Assembly (NCBI RefSeq): GCF_002252675.1
Contig: NZ_NQKY01000016.1
Span: forward strand, 16,312 to 69,658
Length of the DNA: 53,347 nt
DNA from: Synechococcus sp. BO 8801
GTDB taxonomy: Bacteria > Cyanobacteriota > Cyanobacteriia > PCC-6307 > Cyanobiaceae
Direction of reading: 5' to 3'
The notes under the pieces were generated by a model, which did not search any database, had not been told where the DNA came from, and saw only the letters and a list, made by a program, of their open reading frames with translations. This document shows positions 23,843 to 32,711 of this stretch, piece by piece. The position numbers and the translations under genes were made by a program. The stretch's first letter is position 1. Each line of letters starts with the position of its first letter.

Positions 23843-24310
23843 CTAAGGGTCAGGGCTGATCGCGTGGTGGCTCAGGCCCAGGGCGGCGGCGACCCTGATC
23901 AGCGCCTGGTCGGCTGTGGCGAGGACCAACACCTCCCGGCTGGCGATGGCCAGGTGGAGGGCATCCCCGCCGCGCAGCGGCAGGCTCCCCAGCTCCTGCA
24001 ACCACTGCCTGGCCTGCAGGAAATCGGTTCCCCGCGGTTCCAGCAATCGCAGGCGCTCGCGGCGGAAACACTCGAATTCGGCGTGAACGGCCCCGGCACG
24101 GTCTTCGGTGAGGTCACCCCGGCGTACGCAGAGGGCCACGACGGCGGCGAACTCCACCAGCACCCAGTGGCTGATCCAGAGGGGCGCATTGCCCTGGCTG
24201 AGAAACCACTGCTCCGCCGCAGGGAAACCGGTGTCGTTCAGGAAAAGCGACAGCAACACGCAGGTGTCGACATAGGTCCCCACCATCGGGTCCCGGCGTC
24301 GGGGCGTCAT
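23843..24310 (-). CDS. VapC-type PIN-domain toxin
   Basis: A 155-residue PIN protein with the acidic residues of the active site in place: YVDTCVLLSLFL, LVEFAAVVAL, GGDALHLAIA and LATADQALI. VapC toxins are RNases that cut tRNA or rRNA. ATG 24310 overlaps the antitoxin stop by 4 nt (ATGA). An internal ATG at 24286 is an alternative. It is convergent with the lipoprotein gene. Confidence 0.87.
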   Translation of the reverse strand: MTPRRRDPMVGTYVDTCVLLSLFLNDTGFPAAEQWFLSQGNAPLWISHWVLVEFAAVVALCVRRGDLTEDRAGAVHAEFECFRRERLRLLEPRGTDFLQARQWLQELGSLPLRGGDALHLAIASREVLVLATADQALIRVAAALGLSHHAISPDP

Positions 24311-24558
24311 CCCCGATCCCGCCGCAGCTCATCGACGAGGGCCACCGCGTTCCCCGCAAAGGGGGGCTGGTGGTCGTGGAACCGCCGCAGCCGCTCCGGC
24401 CAAGACAGCGGACCTTCCTCCTCTGGGGCAGGACTTTCCCGCACCAGCCGGGCCACAGGCTGGCCGCGGCGGGTGATCACCACCTCGTCGCCCATCTCGA
24501 CCGCATCCAGAAGGGCGGAGAGCTGCGCTTTCGCTTCAGCCAGACCAACAGATCGCAT
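24307..24558 (-). CDS. Phd/YefM-type antitoxin
   Basis: An 83-residue protein starting MRSVGLAEAKAQLSALLDAV, then DEVVITRRGQPVARLV, the Phd/YefM N-terminal DNA-binding fold. A disordered C-terminus (FHDHQPPFAGNAVALVDELR) would wrap the toxin. It pairs with the downstream VapC and is divergent from serS. Confidence 0.88.
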   Translation of the reverse strand: MRSVGLAEAKAQLSALLDAVEMGDEVVITRRGQPVARLVRESPAPEEEGPLSWPERLRRFHDHQPPFAGNAVALVDELRRDRG

Positions 24559-24649
24559 GGTCAGGTGGTCAGAAGGTCCGCCAACTGTAGGGCCGGTGTC
24601 CACCTGGGACGCCGGTCCGTAGGCTGCCCCCAAGACGATTGGCCCTCCC

Positions 24650-25975
24650 GTGCTGGATCAGCGCCTGCTGCGCAACGACCCGACGCTGATCACCGGCCCC
24701 CTGGCGCGGCGCGGCATGGCCACCGACCTCTCAGGCCTGCGCCAGCTGGCCCTGGAGGCCCGCGACCTGGAGCAGCGGCGCAGTGAGCTGCAGGCGGAGG
24801 GCAACCGCATCGGCAAGGAGGTGGGCGAGCGGATCCGGGCCGGCGCCGCCCCGGGCGGGGAGGAGGTGAAGGAGCTGCGGGAGCAGGGCAACCGCATCAA
24901 GCGCCAGGTGGGGGAGCTGGAGGAGCAGGAGAAGGGGATTGAGACGCAGCTGCTGGAGCAGCTGATGGTGCTGCCCAACCTACCCTCGCCCCTCTGCCCC
25001 AGCGGCCGCAGCGAGGCCGACAACGTGGAGGTGAAGCGCTGGGGCTCGCCGCGCGTCGCCGCCGGGGGCGAGGAGCTGCAGGAGCACTGGCAGATCGCCG
25101 AACGGCTCGGCATCGTCGACACCGAGCGCTCGGTGCGCATCGCCCAGAGCCGTTTCGTCACCCTGCTGGGCCAGGGCGCCCGGCTGGAGCGGGCGTTGAT
25201 CAGCTTCATGCTCGATCGCCACGGCCAGCGGGGCTACACCGAGGTGCTGCCGCCGGTGCTGGTGAACACCGCCAGCCTCACCGGCTCCGGCCAGCTGCCC
25301 AAGTTCGCCGAGGAGAGCTTCCGCTGCGCCGACGACGACCTCTGGCTCACCCCCACCGCCGAGGTGCCGGTCACGTCCCTGCATCGCGGCGAGGTGCTGG
25401 GCGCCGAGCAGCTGCCGCTGAAGTACGCCGCCTACACCCCCTGTTTCCGCCGCGAGGCCGGCTCCTACGGCCGCGACACCCGAGGCCTGATCCGCCTGCA
25501 CCAGTTCAACAAGGTGGAGCTCTACTGGTTCGTGGCCCCGGAGGACTCCGAGGCGGCCCATGAGCAGCTCACCTTGGATGCCGAAGCGATTCTGGAGGCC
25601 CTGGAGCTGCCCTACCGGCGCCTGGAGCTGTGCACCGGCGATCTGGGCTTCTCCGCCGCCCGCACCTACGACCTGGAGGTGTGGCTGGCGGGCGCCGGCA
25701 CCTACCGGGAGATCTCCAGTTGCAGCACCTGCGGTGATTTCCAGGCCCGGCGGGCCTCGATCCGCTTCCGCGACGGCAAGACCACCCGCCTGCTCCACAC
25801 CCTCAACGGCAGCGGCCTGGCCGTGGGCCGCACCATGGCCGCCCTGCTGGAGGCGGGCCAGCAGCCGGACGGCAGCGTCAGGCTGCCCGGGGCGCTGGTG
25901 CCCTACTTCGGGGCCGAGGCCCTCACGCCGGCAGGGCCCCCAGCCGCCGCAGCTGGGGCAGCCGCAGGGCGATGA
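24650..25975 (+). CDS. serS: Seryl-tRNA synthetase
   Basis: A 441-residue class II synthetase. The N-terminal coiled-coil arm (about 30-105, [20 protein letters not shown]) binds the long variable arm of tRNA-Ser. Class II motif 2 is [14 protein letters not shown] and motif 3 is [20 protein letters not shown] 24650 starts [11 protein letters not shown], the usual N-terminus. The last 53 bp overlap the convergent methyltransferase gene, and the C-terminus is Ala/Gly-rich. Confidence 0.95.
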   Translation: MLDQRLLRNDPTLITGPLARRGMATDLSGLRQLALEARDLEQRRSELQAEGNRIGKEVGERIRAGAAPGGEEVKELREQGNRIKRQVGELEEQEKGIETQLLEQLMVLPNLPSPLCPSGRSEADNVEVKRWGSPRVAAGGEELQEHWQIAERLGIVDTERSVRIAQSRFVTLLGQGARLERALISFMLDRHGQRGYTEVLPPVLVNTASLTGSGQLPKFAEESFRCADDDLWLTPTAEVPVTSLHRGEVLGAEQLPLKYAAYTPCFRREAGSYGRDTRGLIRLHQFNKVELYWFVAPEDSEAAHEQLTLDAEAILEALELPYRRLELCTGDLGFSAARTYDLEVWLAGAGTYREISSCSTCGDFQARRASIRFRDGKTTRLLHTLNGSGLAVGRTMAALLEAGQQPDGSVRLPGALVPYFGAEALTPAGPPAAAAGAAAGR

Positions 25976-27515
25976 AGTCGGCGGTGATGCGTTCGATCGA
26001 GCGCATCTGGGCCTGGGGGTCCTCGACGACCGTCTTGTCGGCCTCCAGCAGCTGCACGCCCATCTGCTGCAGACCCAGCAACACGCAGGTTCCCAGCATC
26101 GGCCCCTCCAGGCCGTCCGAGAGGGCCCGGTGGATCAGCACCTCCACCGGGGAGATGGAGGTCACCGCCCCCAGGCGGGGCAGCAGCAGGGAGCCGTAGG
26201 AGCGGCCCTGTTCGATCAGCTGGAACAGGGCGGCGTTGACGCGCTGGGCCTCGGGGGCCGCCGCCTCCCCGGCGTCGCCGCGATCGAGGCCGATCCGGCT
26301 GACGTGGAGCAGCATGGCCGCGATCAGCAACACCCCCTCGGGTGTCTTGTCGCTGAGGGCCACCAGCTCGGCCAGGGTGCGCGGCCCGTCGTGAACCGCG
26401 GCTTCGATCGGTCCGTAGACCTTGGGATCGCCGACCACCTGCCCGAAGGTGGTGGTGAACAGATAGGGGTCGTCGTCCTTGTCCTCGGCGGCAGCCGCCG
26501 GCGGACCCTCCAGCCTCTGCACCGCCAGCGCCGCCAGCCGCTCCTCGGCCTGAAGACGGGTGAGGGGGAGGGCCCCCTTGACGAACAGGTCGCGGCGGAA
26601 GGCCTTGTTGGTCGCCAGATCGATCAGGGTCTGGCGGATCAGGGGGTTCTCCTCCTCGAGCACCGCCTCCTTCAGGGAGGGGGCCAGCAGCTCGTCGAAC
26701 AGTTCCGGCAGGGTGGCGCTGCCGAGATGGCGCAGCTTGTGGCGGCTGCAGCGCCGGTGCATGTCGGCCACATAGAGGGGCTGCCAGCCTTCGCAGCCGT
26801 ACTCACCGCAGAGGTAGTCGGGATTGTCCTGGCTGATCCAGGCCAGCTCCCCATCCAGGGAAGGGAAGGCGCTGCCCAGGGGCGTGGGCGCGTCCGCCGT
26901 TCCGATCAGCCGCCGCAGGCTGGCGACGGTTCGGTGGATCGTCGCCAGCGGTTGGCTGGGGTCGCTGCGGCCCGATTCGAGGGCGTAGAGCTTCTGGAAG
27001 GCCGAGCGGGCCAGCCAGCCCGGATGGGTGTTGTAGGAGCAGTAGAACAGCCCCCCGGGCCTCAGGGCCAGGGACGCCAGCTTCAGCAGGGCCTCCTGCA
27101 CCGACTCGCCGATCCAGGTGGCGATGCCGTGGGCGGTGACGTAGTGGTACGGGCCGGTGTGCCCGGGCAGCCAGCCGAGCGGCGAGGGATCCCGCTGCAG
27201 GGCCACGAAATCGGCCTCGAGAAAGTGGATGTTGGTGAGGCCCAGCTGGGCCACGAGCCACTCGGAATGGCTGATGTGCTCGGGGTGGAAATCGACGCCG
27301 ACGAACGATCCTTCGGGGTAGTTGGCCGCCAGCAGGGCGAGGCCGAAACCCATGCCGCTGCCGAGCTCGAGGTAGGAGAACGGGCTGCCGTCCTGCGGCC
27401 GCGGCGGCGTGTGGCCCTTGACGAGGGAGGCGAAATCCAGCCAGTTGGGGGCCAGTTCCCGGTAGGTGCCGCAGGTGTAGGTGGATTGCGAGTAGTAGCC
27501 GCGATCCCAGTGCAT
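25923..27515 (-). CDS. Class I methyltransferase with regulatory domain, paralogue 2, in operon with minor pilins C
   Basis: 530 residues from ATG 27515. Motif I is [16 protein letters not shown], then [24 protein letters not shown] and [16 protein letters not shown]. The C-terminal regulatory region includes [15 protein letters not shown] and [12 protein letters not shown], as in paralogue 1. The start lies 11 bp after the stop of minor-pilin operon C gene 4, on the same strand, so it is very likely co-transcribed. The target is unknown; pilin, glycan or lipid are possible. Overlaps the 3' end of serS. Confidence 0.82.
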   Translation of the reverse strand: MHWDRGYYSQSTYTCGTYRELAPNWLDFASLVKGHTPPRPQDGSPFSYLELGSGMGFGLALLAANYPEGSFVGVDFHPEHISHSEWLVAQLGLTNIHFLEADFVALQRDPSPLGWLPGHTGPYHYVTAHGIATWIGESVQEALLKLASLALRPGGLFYCSYNTHPGWLARSAFQKLYALESGRSDPSQPLATIHRTVASLRRLIGTADAPTPLGSAFPSLDGELAWISQDNPDYLCGEYGCEGWQPLYVADMHRRCSRHKLRHLGSATLPELFDELLAPSLKEAVLEEENPLIRQTLIDLATNKAFRRDLFVKGALPLTRLQAEERLAALAVQRLEGPPAAAAEDKDDDPYLFTTTFGQVVGDPKVYGPIEAAVHDGPRTLAELVALSDKTPEGVLLIAAMLLHVSRIGLDRGDAGEAAAPEAQRVNAALFQLIEQGRSYGSLLLPRLGAVTSISPVEVLIHRALSDGLEGPMLGTCVLLGLQQMGVQLLEADKTVVEDPQAQMRSIERITADFIALRLPQLRRLGALPA

Positions 27516-27526
27516 GGAGGCGTGGG

Positions 27527-28159
27527 TCAGCGGATGTAGTGCGCGGCGCCGGCGGCCACGCTGATCGTCTGGTTCCGGGTGATGGCGTAGGTGGGCACCG
27601 CCAGGGTGACGGCGATCGTCGCCGAGCGGCAGTCGGCCGACACGGTGGGGGTGAAGGCGGTGACGCCATCGAGCACCACGGCGTTGTTCTGGTTGCTGGC
27701 GACGGTGGGGTCGAGCCGGCCGCTGGTGAGGATGCGCGGACCATCCCTGAGCACCCGGCCGGTGCCGGCATCGAAGCGGTAGGTGATCACCCGCTCCACC
27801 GGGTCGGCGTTGGCCACATCCAGGGGCACCAGCAGGCTGAAGCTGGTGGCAGGCCCGGTGACCGTGGCACAGCTGAGCGGGGTGGCGAAGGTGCCCGGCA
27901 CACAGGCGGTGTCGTTGGCGGGAGGCGTGCCGGCCTGCATCCGGCAAGCCTCGACGGCCTCGGAATTGAGCAGGTAGTTGAACTTGCTCAGATCCCGCTG
28001 CAGCTGCACCGACCAGATCGTGGCGTTGGTGGAATTGAGGTGCGAGACGATCACCGAGGCGGCGGCGGCCACCGCGATTCCCCCCAGGACCGTGCCGATC
28101 AGCAGCTCCACCAGGGTGAAGCCCGAGGGGCGCACGGGGCGTAGGCGGGTTCGGTTCAT
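27527..28159 (-). CDS. Minor pilin operon C, gene 4: PilW/GspJ-like prepilin
   Basis: 210 residues from ATG 28159. Leader MNRTRLRPVRPSG, then FTLVELLIGTVLGGIAVAAA with Glu5, then SVQLQRDLSKFNYLLNSEAV. The beta domain has two likely disulfides (ACRMQAG, TACVPG, LSCATV, ADCRSAT). The longer frame upstream is a shadow of gene 3; the start lies 1 nt after the gene 3 stop. Followed 11 bp later by the methyltransferase. Confidence 0.83.
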   Translation of the reverse strand: MNRTRLRPVRPSGFTLVELLIGTVLGGIAVAAAASVIVSHLNSTNATIWSVQLQRDLSKFNYLLNSEAVEACRMQAGTPPANDTACVPGTFATPLSCATVTGPATSFSLLVPLDVANADPVERVITYRFDAGTGRVLRDGPRILTSGRLDPTVASNQNNAVVLDGVTAFTPTVSADCRSATIAVTLAVPTYAITRNQTISVAAGAAHYIR

Positions 28160-28160
28160 G

Positions 28161-28766
28161 TCAACGGACGCTCCAGTCGGTGCAGTCGGTGTTGGGGTTG
28201 CCGGTGGCGTTGTTGCGGCCCATGCGCTGCAGGCCGAGGGTGCCGGAGAGCCGCACGCAGCGCACCGGCACCTGGCCGGCCACGCTGATGCGAACGCTGA
28301 TGTCGGTGGCGGCACTGCCGGCATTGACGGCAGGTGCGGTGGTGCTGATCGCCCCGCGGGGGGTGAACCACCACTGCAGGGTGCCCGTGGAGGTCAGCGT
28401 CGTCGCCACCGACGCAGCCACCTGGAAGTTCTGGTTGATGTTGATGCCCGGCAGTCGCACGTCAGCCTCGGTGGCGCAGTTGGTGGGGTTGACGGAGGCC
28501 AGCACCGCCCCGGGCGCCAGGGTGCCGGTGTTCACGGTCACCTGGCAGCTGACGCCGTTCTGCTCCGGGGAGCGGGAAATCTGATCCAGCCAGGCGGCGA
28601 GCTCCACCGTGGCGGCGTTGGCGCGCTCGCGGCGCCAGCTGTCCTGGGAGACGGTGAACAGCACCGAACTGACCACACCGATGATGGCCACCGTCACCAT
28701 CAGCTCCACCACCGTGAACCCACGGGCAAGGCCAGCGACGGGTGCCTTCGGCAGGAGCGCTCTCAT
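28161..28766 (-). CDS. Minor pilin operon C, gene 3: FimT/GspH-like prepilin
   Basis: 201 residues from ATG 28766, which overlaps the gene 2 stop (ATGA). Leader MRALLPKAPVAGLARG, then FTVVELMVTVAIIGVVSSVL with Glu5, then DSWRRERANAATVELAAWLD. The domain ends with WWFTPRGAIS and VRCVRLSGTLGLQRMG, parallel to operon B gene 3. Two Cys pairs are visible. Confidence 0.86.
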   Translation of the reverse strand: MRALLPKAPVAGLARGFTVVELMVTVAIIGVVSSVLFTVSQDSWRRERANAATVELAAWLDQISRSPEQNGVSCQVTVNTGTLAPGAVLASVNPTNCATEADVRLPGININQNFQVAASVATTLTSTGTLQWWFTPRGAISTTAPAVNAGSAATDISVRISVAGQVPVRCVRLSGTLGLQRMGRNNATGNPNTDCTDWSVR

Positions 28767-29383
28767 GGGCACCAGCGGGCCATCGGCGGGGTGATGTTGG
28801 CCACCCGGGTCACCCGGGCATTGACCGTGTCGGTGTAGATGACACGGATGGTTCTGTTGGCCTGGGCGGCGGCGGTCCGGGTCACCCCTGCGGGCTGGGC
28901 CAGGGCATTCACCGCCGTCACCAGGGGGTTCAGGAAGGCCCCGCTGGCGCAGAGCTGGTCGACGGCGGCCCGCTCATCGGAGGTGGCCGGGCTGGTGCCG
29001 GCGATGGTGGCGGTGGTGGCGGGGTCGTCCCGCTGGGGATAGAAGTAACGGGAATCGAGCGGATTCGCCGTGGCACAGTTCGCAGTGGCGCCGACAACGG
29101 TGGGAGGCGTCACGGTGCAGACGGAGGAACAGCAGGTGAGCCGACCGCTGAGCTGCTTGATCTCGGCGAGCTGGGAATCGATGTCCTCATCCATCGTCAC
29201 CACCCGGCGGGCTTCCGCCGACGACCGGTTGACGCTGGTGAGCACCACCGCCGTTCCGGAAACGACAATCGCGAGCAGGATCACCAGCACCAGGGGTTCG
29301 ACGATCGTGAAACCCCCGGCCCTCCAGACCCGGGGCTGGCGGGCCCACACCCTGGAGGTTCCGTGGCGCGCCGGGGCGGCCAT
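28763..29383 (-). CDS. Minor pilin operon C, gene 2: PilV/PilW-like prepilin
   Basis: 206 residues from ATG 29383, which overlaps the gene 1 stop as TGATG. The leader ends WRAGG, then FTIVEPLVLVILLAIVVSGT. Glu5 is present but followed by Pro instead of Leu. VNRSSAEARRVVTMDEDIDS, Cys-rich LTCCSSVC and the C-terminal MARWCP match operon B gene 2, which has the same length. Confidence 0.85.
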   Translation of the reverse strand: MAAPARHGTSRVWARQPRVWRAGGFTIVEPLVLVILLAIVVSGTAVVLTSVNRSSAEARRVVTMDEDIDSQLAEIKQLSGRLTCCSSVCTVTPPTVVGATANCATANPLDSRYFYPQRDDPATTATIAGTSPATSDERAAVDQLCASGAFLNPLVTAVNALAQPAGVTRTAAAQANRTIRVIYTDTVNARVTRVANITPPMARWCP

Positions 29384-32100
29384 CACTGGTAGTTGCGGGA
29401 GGAGGAGACGGCCCGCGCCACCCAGTCAACGCCGGTCCACTGGACGTAGTCGGGGTTGAAACCGGTGGAGAACGCCGCCGACAGGCCCACCGAGGAAGAC
29501 GGCGGAATCCGGAAGTGGAAGGCGCCGCAGGGCCGGAAGCTGCTCACCCAGATCCTGCCGTTGATGCTCCAGTTGTTGGGGTTGGTGGCGAAGCCCGGCG
29601 GATCAACACCGGTTTGACAGCCATCGGACCTCAGCCGCAGGTTGCCCCAGGGTAAGTAGAACCAGGCACGGGAGATCTTGCCTGTGGCCGTTCCGGTGGC
29701 GGCCATGGTGATGAATTGCTGGCCGGGCGTTCCGGTCAGGGAGCCGTTATCACGTCCGAAGAAGTTGAGGCGATCGGGAACCCCCACATCCGAATAGGGA
29801 TCGGAATCGGGGATCTCTGTGGTGCAGTTATCGGAAAGGGTGGCGCAGCGGAAATGCTGGATCGTGGCCGTGTCGCTGGTGGAGATCAGCGGATTTCCGA
29901 ACGTGGAACCGCGGATATCATTGGTCTGGCTGTAATAGAAGGAGATCGGCCCACCGGTGGTGTCCATCCTCACGCCGCCACCGCTGTTGAGGTTGATGAG
30001 CGGTCCGACGCAGTGGAACCCTGGCAGGACCGTCTGGGGGGAGGTGGCGGTGTACTCGCAGAAGCTGTTCACACCGCCCCGGGGGGCCAGCTGCAGGTTA
30101 TCGATGGTGACTGTTTCATCGGCCGCCAGTTCCGTGGTGTTCACGAAGCGGATGCGGGTATTGGCACCCACTTGGGCCGTCGCAATCGGATCCGTGATGT
30201 AGGTCCGGGCCGTGTTGGCGCTGGCGGTGGTGATGGTGCCGATCGTGACCCAGGTGGAACCGTTGCTGGAGGCCTGAACGCTGACAATGTCAGCCGCATC
30301 GAAGTTGAAGGCTCTGGCCTGGAACTTCAGCCGCGGACCGGAGGTCTCGAAACCGGTGAGGTTGATGCCGCGCCGGACGCTCACGGTGTTGATCGTCGAC
30401 TTGGTGCCGTCGGCGCTGCCGAAGCGCAGCGCGTTGCTGGAGTCGCCGAAATCGGTGGCCGCGGCGATGCGCACCTTGCCGGCGGTGGTGCTCTGGGTTG
30501 TGTCGGATTCCACCCAGGGCCCCAGCACGGCGCCGGTGTCAGGGTGCAGCCACTGGGCGGTGGCGGGAGTCACATTGGTGTTGCCGGTGTTGCCGGAATA
30601 GGTGCCGCCGTTGAAATCATCGGCGATGCGATCATCCGACACATTCTCCCAGGACGTGCTGGTGCACGTGGCGAGGGTGCAGACCTCCACCCTGGGGCGA
30701 TTGACAGCCGTGGGGGCGGTAGGGGTGTTGGTGCGGAAGGTGAATCGCCATGCCGCCCCCGAGCTCTGCAGCTGCATGAGCGGGTTGGGGTTGAAGGCAT
30801 TCGCCGTGACGCTTGCCGTCGAGGTTGACGTGTTGGTCAGAGCACTGGCAGGGAAGTTGTACGTGCTGGCGATCGTGGCGGCCGCCCAGCCGTTGGGACT
30901 CCAGGTGTAGTAGTAGTTGCCGGCGGTGGTCTCACTGCCGATCGTCGGCAGGGCGATGGTGCCGGGGATGATGGGAATGCCGGAGATGCTGCGGCCCAGC
31001 TTGTCGCTGGCGGTGCCGCACTGGGGGCAGTTGATGTTGCCCCACCAGCTGGCATCGTCGGGAGTACCGAGCGCGGCGCTGTTCACCGATTTGCTGTTCG
31101 GCGCTACCCGCCAGTTGGCGCGGTCGAAGGTGGTGTCGCCCTTGTTGACGATGCCGATCATGCTGGTGATGTTCACCACCTGGTTGGCCTTGTTCACCGT
31201 GGTGAACCGGTCGTTGGCCCAGTAGGAGAAATGGGTGCCGCCGTTGATGCCGGTGATCAGGCCGAACTCGACGCCGCAGGCCCGCTTGTCGGAGCCCAGG
31301 TTGGTGGCCGCATTCGAGCCGAAGGAGGCCCCGCAGCACTTGGGCAGCACCTCGAATTCACGGGTCACCGTGGCGGTGGCCACGGCTGTGCCCCCCCGCA
31401 TCACACGCCCCTGGACCTCGACGGTGATGAAGCCCCCGTTGGACCCCGGCAGTGCTGCGCCGGTGCCGTCGGGGTCGTCAAGGTTGATCAGGTCGCTGAA
31501 GTTGCCGGTGAAGCTTGGTCCCACCGTGGTCACCCCGCCGGTCTTGGTGGAGGCCACCGAAATCGCCCGGCGGTTCGTATTGCCGGAGGGACCGGCCGAG
31601 TAGGTGACGCGCACCAGGGCGAACTGGCGGTCGCCGCTGTTGGTCTTGCTCGGATCGGCCAGATCGCGGAACTCACCGTCGCCGAAACTCTTGGCCTGGG
31701 CCGTGGGCTGGCCGGTGCCCCCTGGCCTGGTGGCGGTGCCGTCGGTGGTGACGCAGGGGCTCTGGAGGGTGGTGGTCGAGCCGGCCCAGGTGTTCATTGC
31801 CTGGCCCGACACCAGCAGCTTGCGGTTCTGGGGCTGGTTCCAGGTGGCGATGATCTCGTCGATGCCGGCTTCGGCGGCACTGCGCGCCTCACTGCTGGAG
31901 CCCTGCTCGCGGCTGCCCAGCAGGTTGCTGGCCACCAGGCTGGAGAGCCCCACGGTGCCGACCACCAGGGCCAGCAGCACCAGGATGCCGGCCATCATCG
32001 AAAAACCCGCCTGACCTTGGCGCCGCTTCGGCGCGGTGGTCAGGAGGTGGAGCAGAAATCTGGCGTTCACGGCAGGACCGACGGTGGGCTGAACATCCAT
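29383..32100 (-). CDS. Minor pilin operon C, gene 1: giant GspK/PilX-like prepilin with an inserted adhesin-like domain
   Basis: A 905-residue protein. A leader of about 32 residues ends GQAG, then FSMMAGILVLLALVVGTVGL with Ala at position 5 in place of Glu, then a helix (SEARSAAEAGIDEIIATWNQ). Large beta-rich Ser/Thr/Asn domains with scattered Cys follow. At about 500-660 there is a jelly-roll/lectin-like module (IADDFNGGTYSGNTG, WVESDTTQS, DIVSVQASSNGSTW, ANTRIRFVN) of the sort found in large secreted adhesins. The C-terminus (GRIWVSSFRPCGAF, WTGVDWVARAVSS) matches operon B gene 1. Predicted filament-tip adhesin. The start could also be a GTG at about 32071. Confidence 0.82.
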   Translation of the reverse strand: MDVQPTVGPAVNARFLLHLLTTAPKRRQGQAGFSMMAGILVLLALVVGTVGLSSLVASNLLGSREQGSSSEARSAAEAGIDEIIATWNQPQNRKLLVSGQAMNTWAGSTTTLQSPCVTTDGTATRPGGTGQPTAQAKSFGDGEFRDLADPSKTNSGDRQFALVRVTYSAGPSGNTNRRAISVASTKTGGVTTVGPSFTGNFSDLINLDDPDGTGAALPGSNGGFITVEVQGRVMRGGTAVATATVTREFEVLPKCCGASFGSNAATNLGSDKRACGVEFGLITGINGGTHFSYWANDRFTTVNKANQVVNITSMIGIVNKGDTTFDRANWRVAPNSKSVNSAALGTPDDASWWGNINCPQCGTASDKLGRSISGIPIIPGTIALPTIGSETTAGNYYYTWSPNGWAAATIASTYNFPASALTNTSTSTASVTANAFNPNPLMQLQSSGAAWRFTFRTNTPTAPTAVNRPRVEVCTLATCTSTSWENVSDDRIADDFNGGTYSGNTGNTNVTPATAQWLHPDTGAVLGPWVESDTTQSTTAGKVRIAAATDFGDSSNALRFGSADGTKSTINTVSVRRGINLTGFETSGPRLKFQARAFNFDAADIVSVQASSNGSTWVTIGTITTASANTARTYITDPIATAQVGANTRIRFVNTTELAADETVTIDNLQLAPRGGVNSFCEYTATSPQTVLPGFHCVGPLINLNSGGGVRMDTTGGPISFYYSQTNDIRGSTFGNPLISTSDTATIQHFRCATLSDNCTTEIPDSDPYSDVGVPDRLNFFGRDNGSLTGTPGQQFITMAATGTATGKISRAWFYLPWGNLRLRSDGCQTGVDPPGFATNPNNWSINGRIWVSSFRPCGAFHFRIPPSSSVGLSAAFSTGFNPDYVQWTGVDWVARAVSSSRNYQ

Positions 32101-32184
32101 GCAGCCGATCCGGAAATCCTAAGCACGGAGGGCGCAGGCAGCACGGGGCTGCGGAAGGGTCGGCAACGATTTCGCCCTCCGGGC

Positions 32185-32628
32185 TCAGCCGTCGACGCTG
32201 CCGCGCGTCTGCAGGGTCTGGTCGAAGTACTGGTCAAGCATGGTGCCGGGCAGCAGGGGGCCATCGCTGAACGCCAGCCCGACCAGGGTGTTGTAGCTGC
32301 GGCTGTTCACCCACTGGACCCGCGCCGGCAGGGAGACGCTCTGGTGCTGCTCGTAGTCACTGATGTCGAGCAGCACCTCCTCATCGGCCGTCACCTCCAG
32401 GGATCCCCGGCGCACCACGCAGGCGCCCGTGCGGCTGACGTCGCCCACCGTCACGTAGACCGTGCGGCCCGTGGACAGCCGGATGCTGGCCGAGACACCC
32501 CCGGGCAGGGCGTGGCGCAGGGAGGTGCGCAGTTCTTCAGGCTCTTCACCGGTCGGTTGCTCACCGGCTGGTTGCCCACCGGTCTGTTGCTCGGCCATGC
32601 AGGCAGACCCGCCCATCGACAAAGGCAT
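32185..32628 (-). CDS. PilZ-domain protein upstream of minor-pilin operon C
   Basis: 147 residues from ATG 32628, which is 6 nt after GGAGG; ATG 32598 is possible. It has a disordered Gln/Glu/Pro-rich N-terminus (AEQQTGGQPAGEQPTGEEPE), then a PilZ domain with the c-di-GMP motifs RTSLR (RxxxR) and DVSRTG (DxSxxG), and the end VQWVNSRSYNTLVGLAFSD. It lies 84 bp upstream of the giant pilin on the same strand, with no terminator seen, so co-expression is plausible. A paralogue is at 51058-51396. Confidence 0.85.
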   Translation of the reverse strand: MPLSMGGSACMAEQQTGGQPAGEQPTGEEPEELRTSLRHALPGGVSASIRLSTGRTVYVTVGDVSRTGACVVRRGSLEVTADEEVLLDISDYEQHQSVSLPARVQWVNSRSYNTLVGLAFSDGPLLPGTMLDQYFDQTLQTRGSVDG

Positions 32629-32711
32629 GCTATCCCTCCCCTCCGGCAGCGCCAGCGTCCCGGTGCCGCGGCGGTTCCCGCAGAATGGGGCCAATAGAGC
32701 CGGAAAACTGA

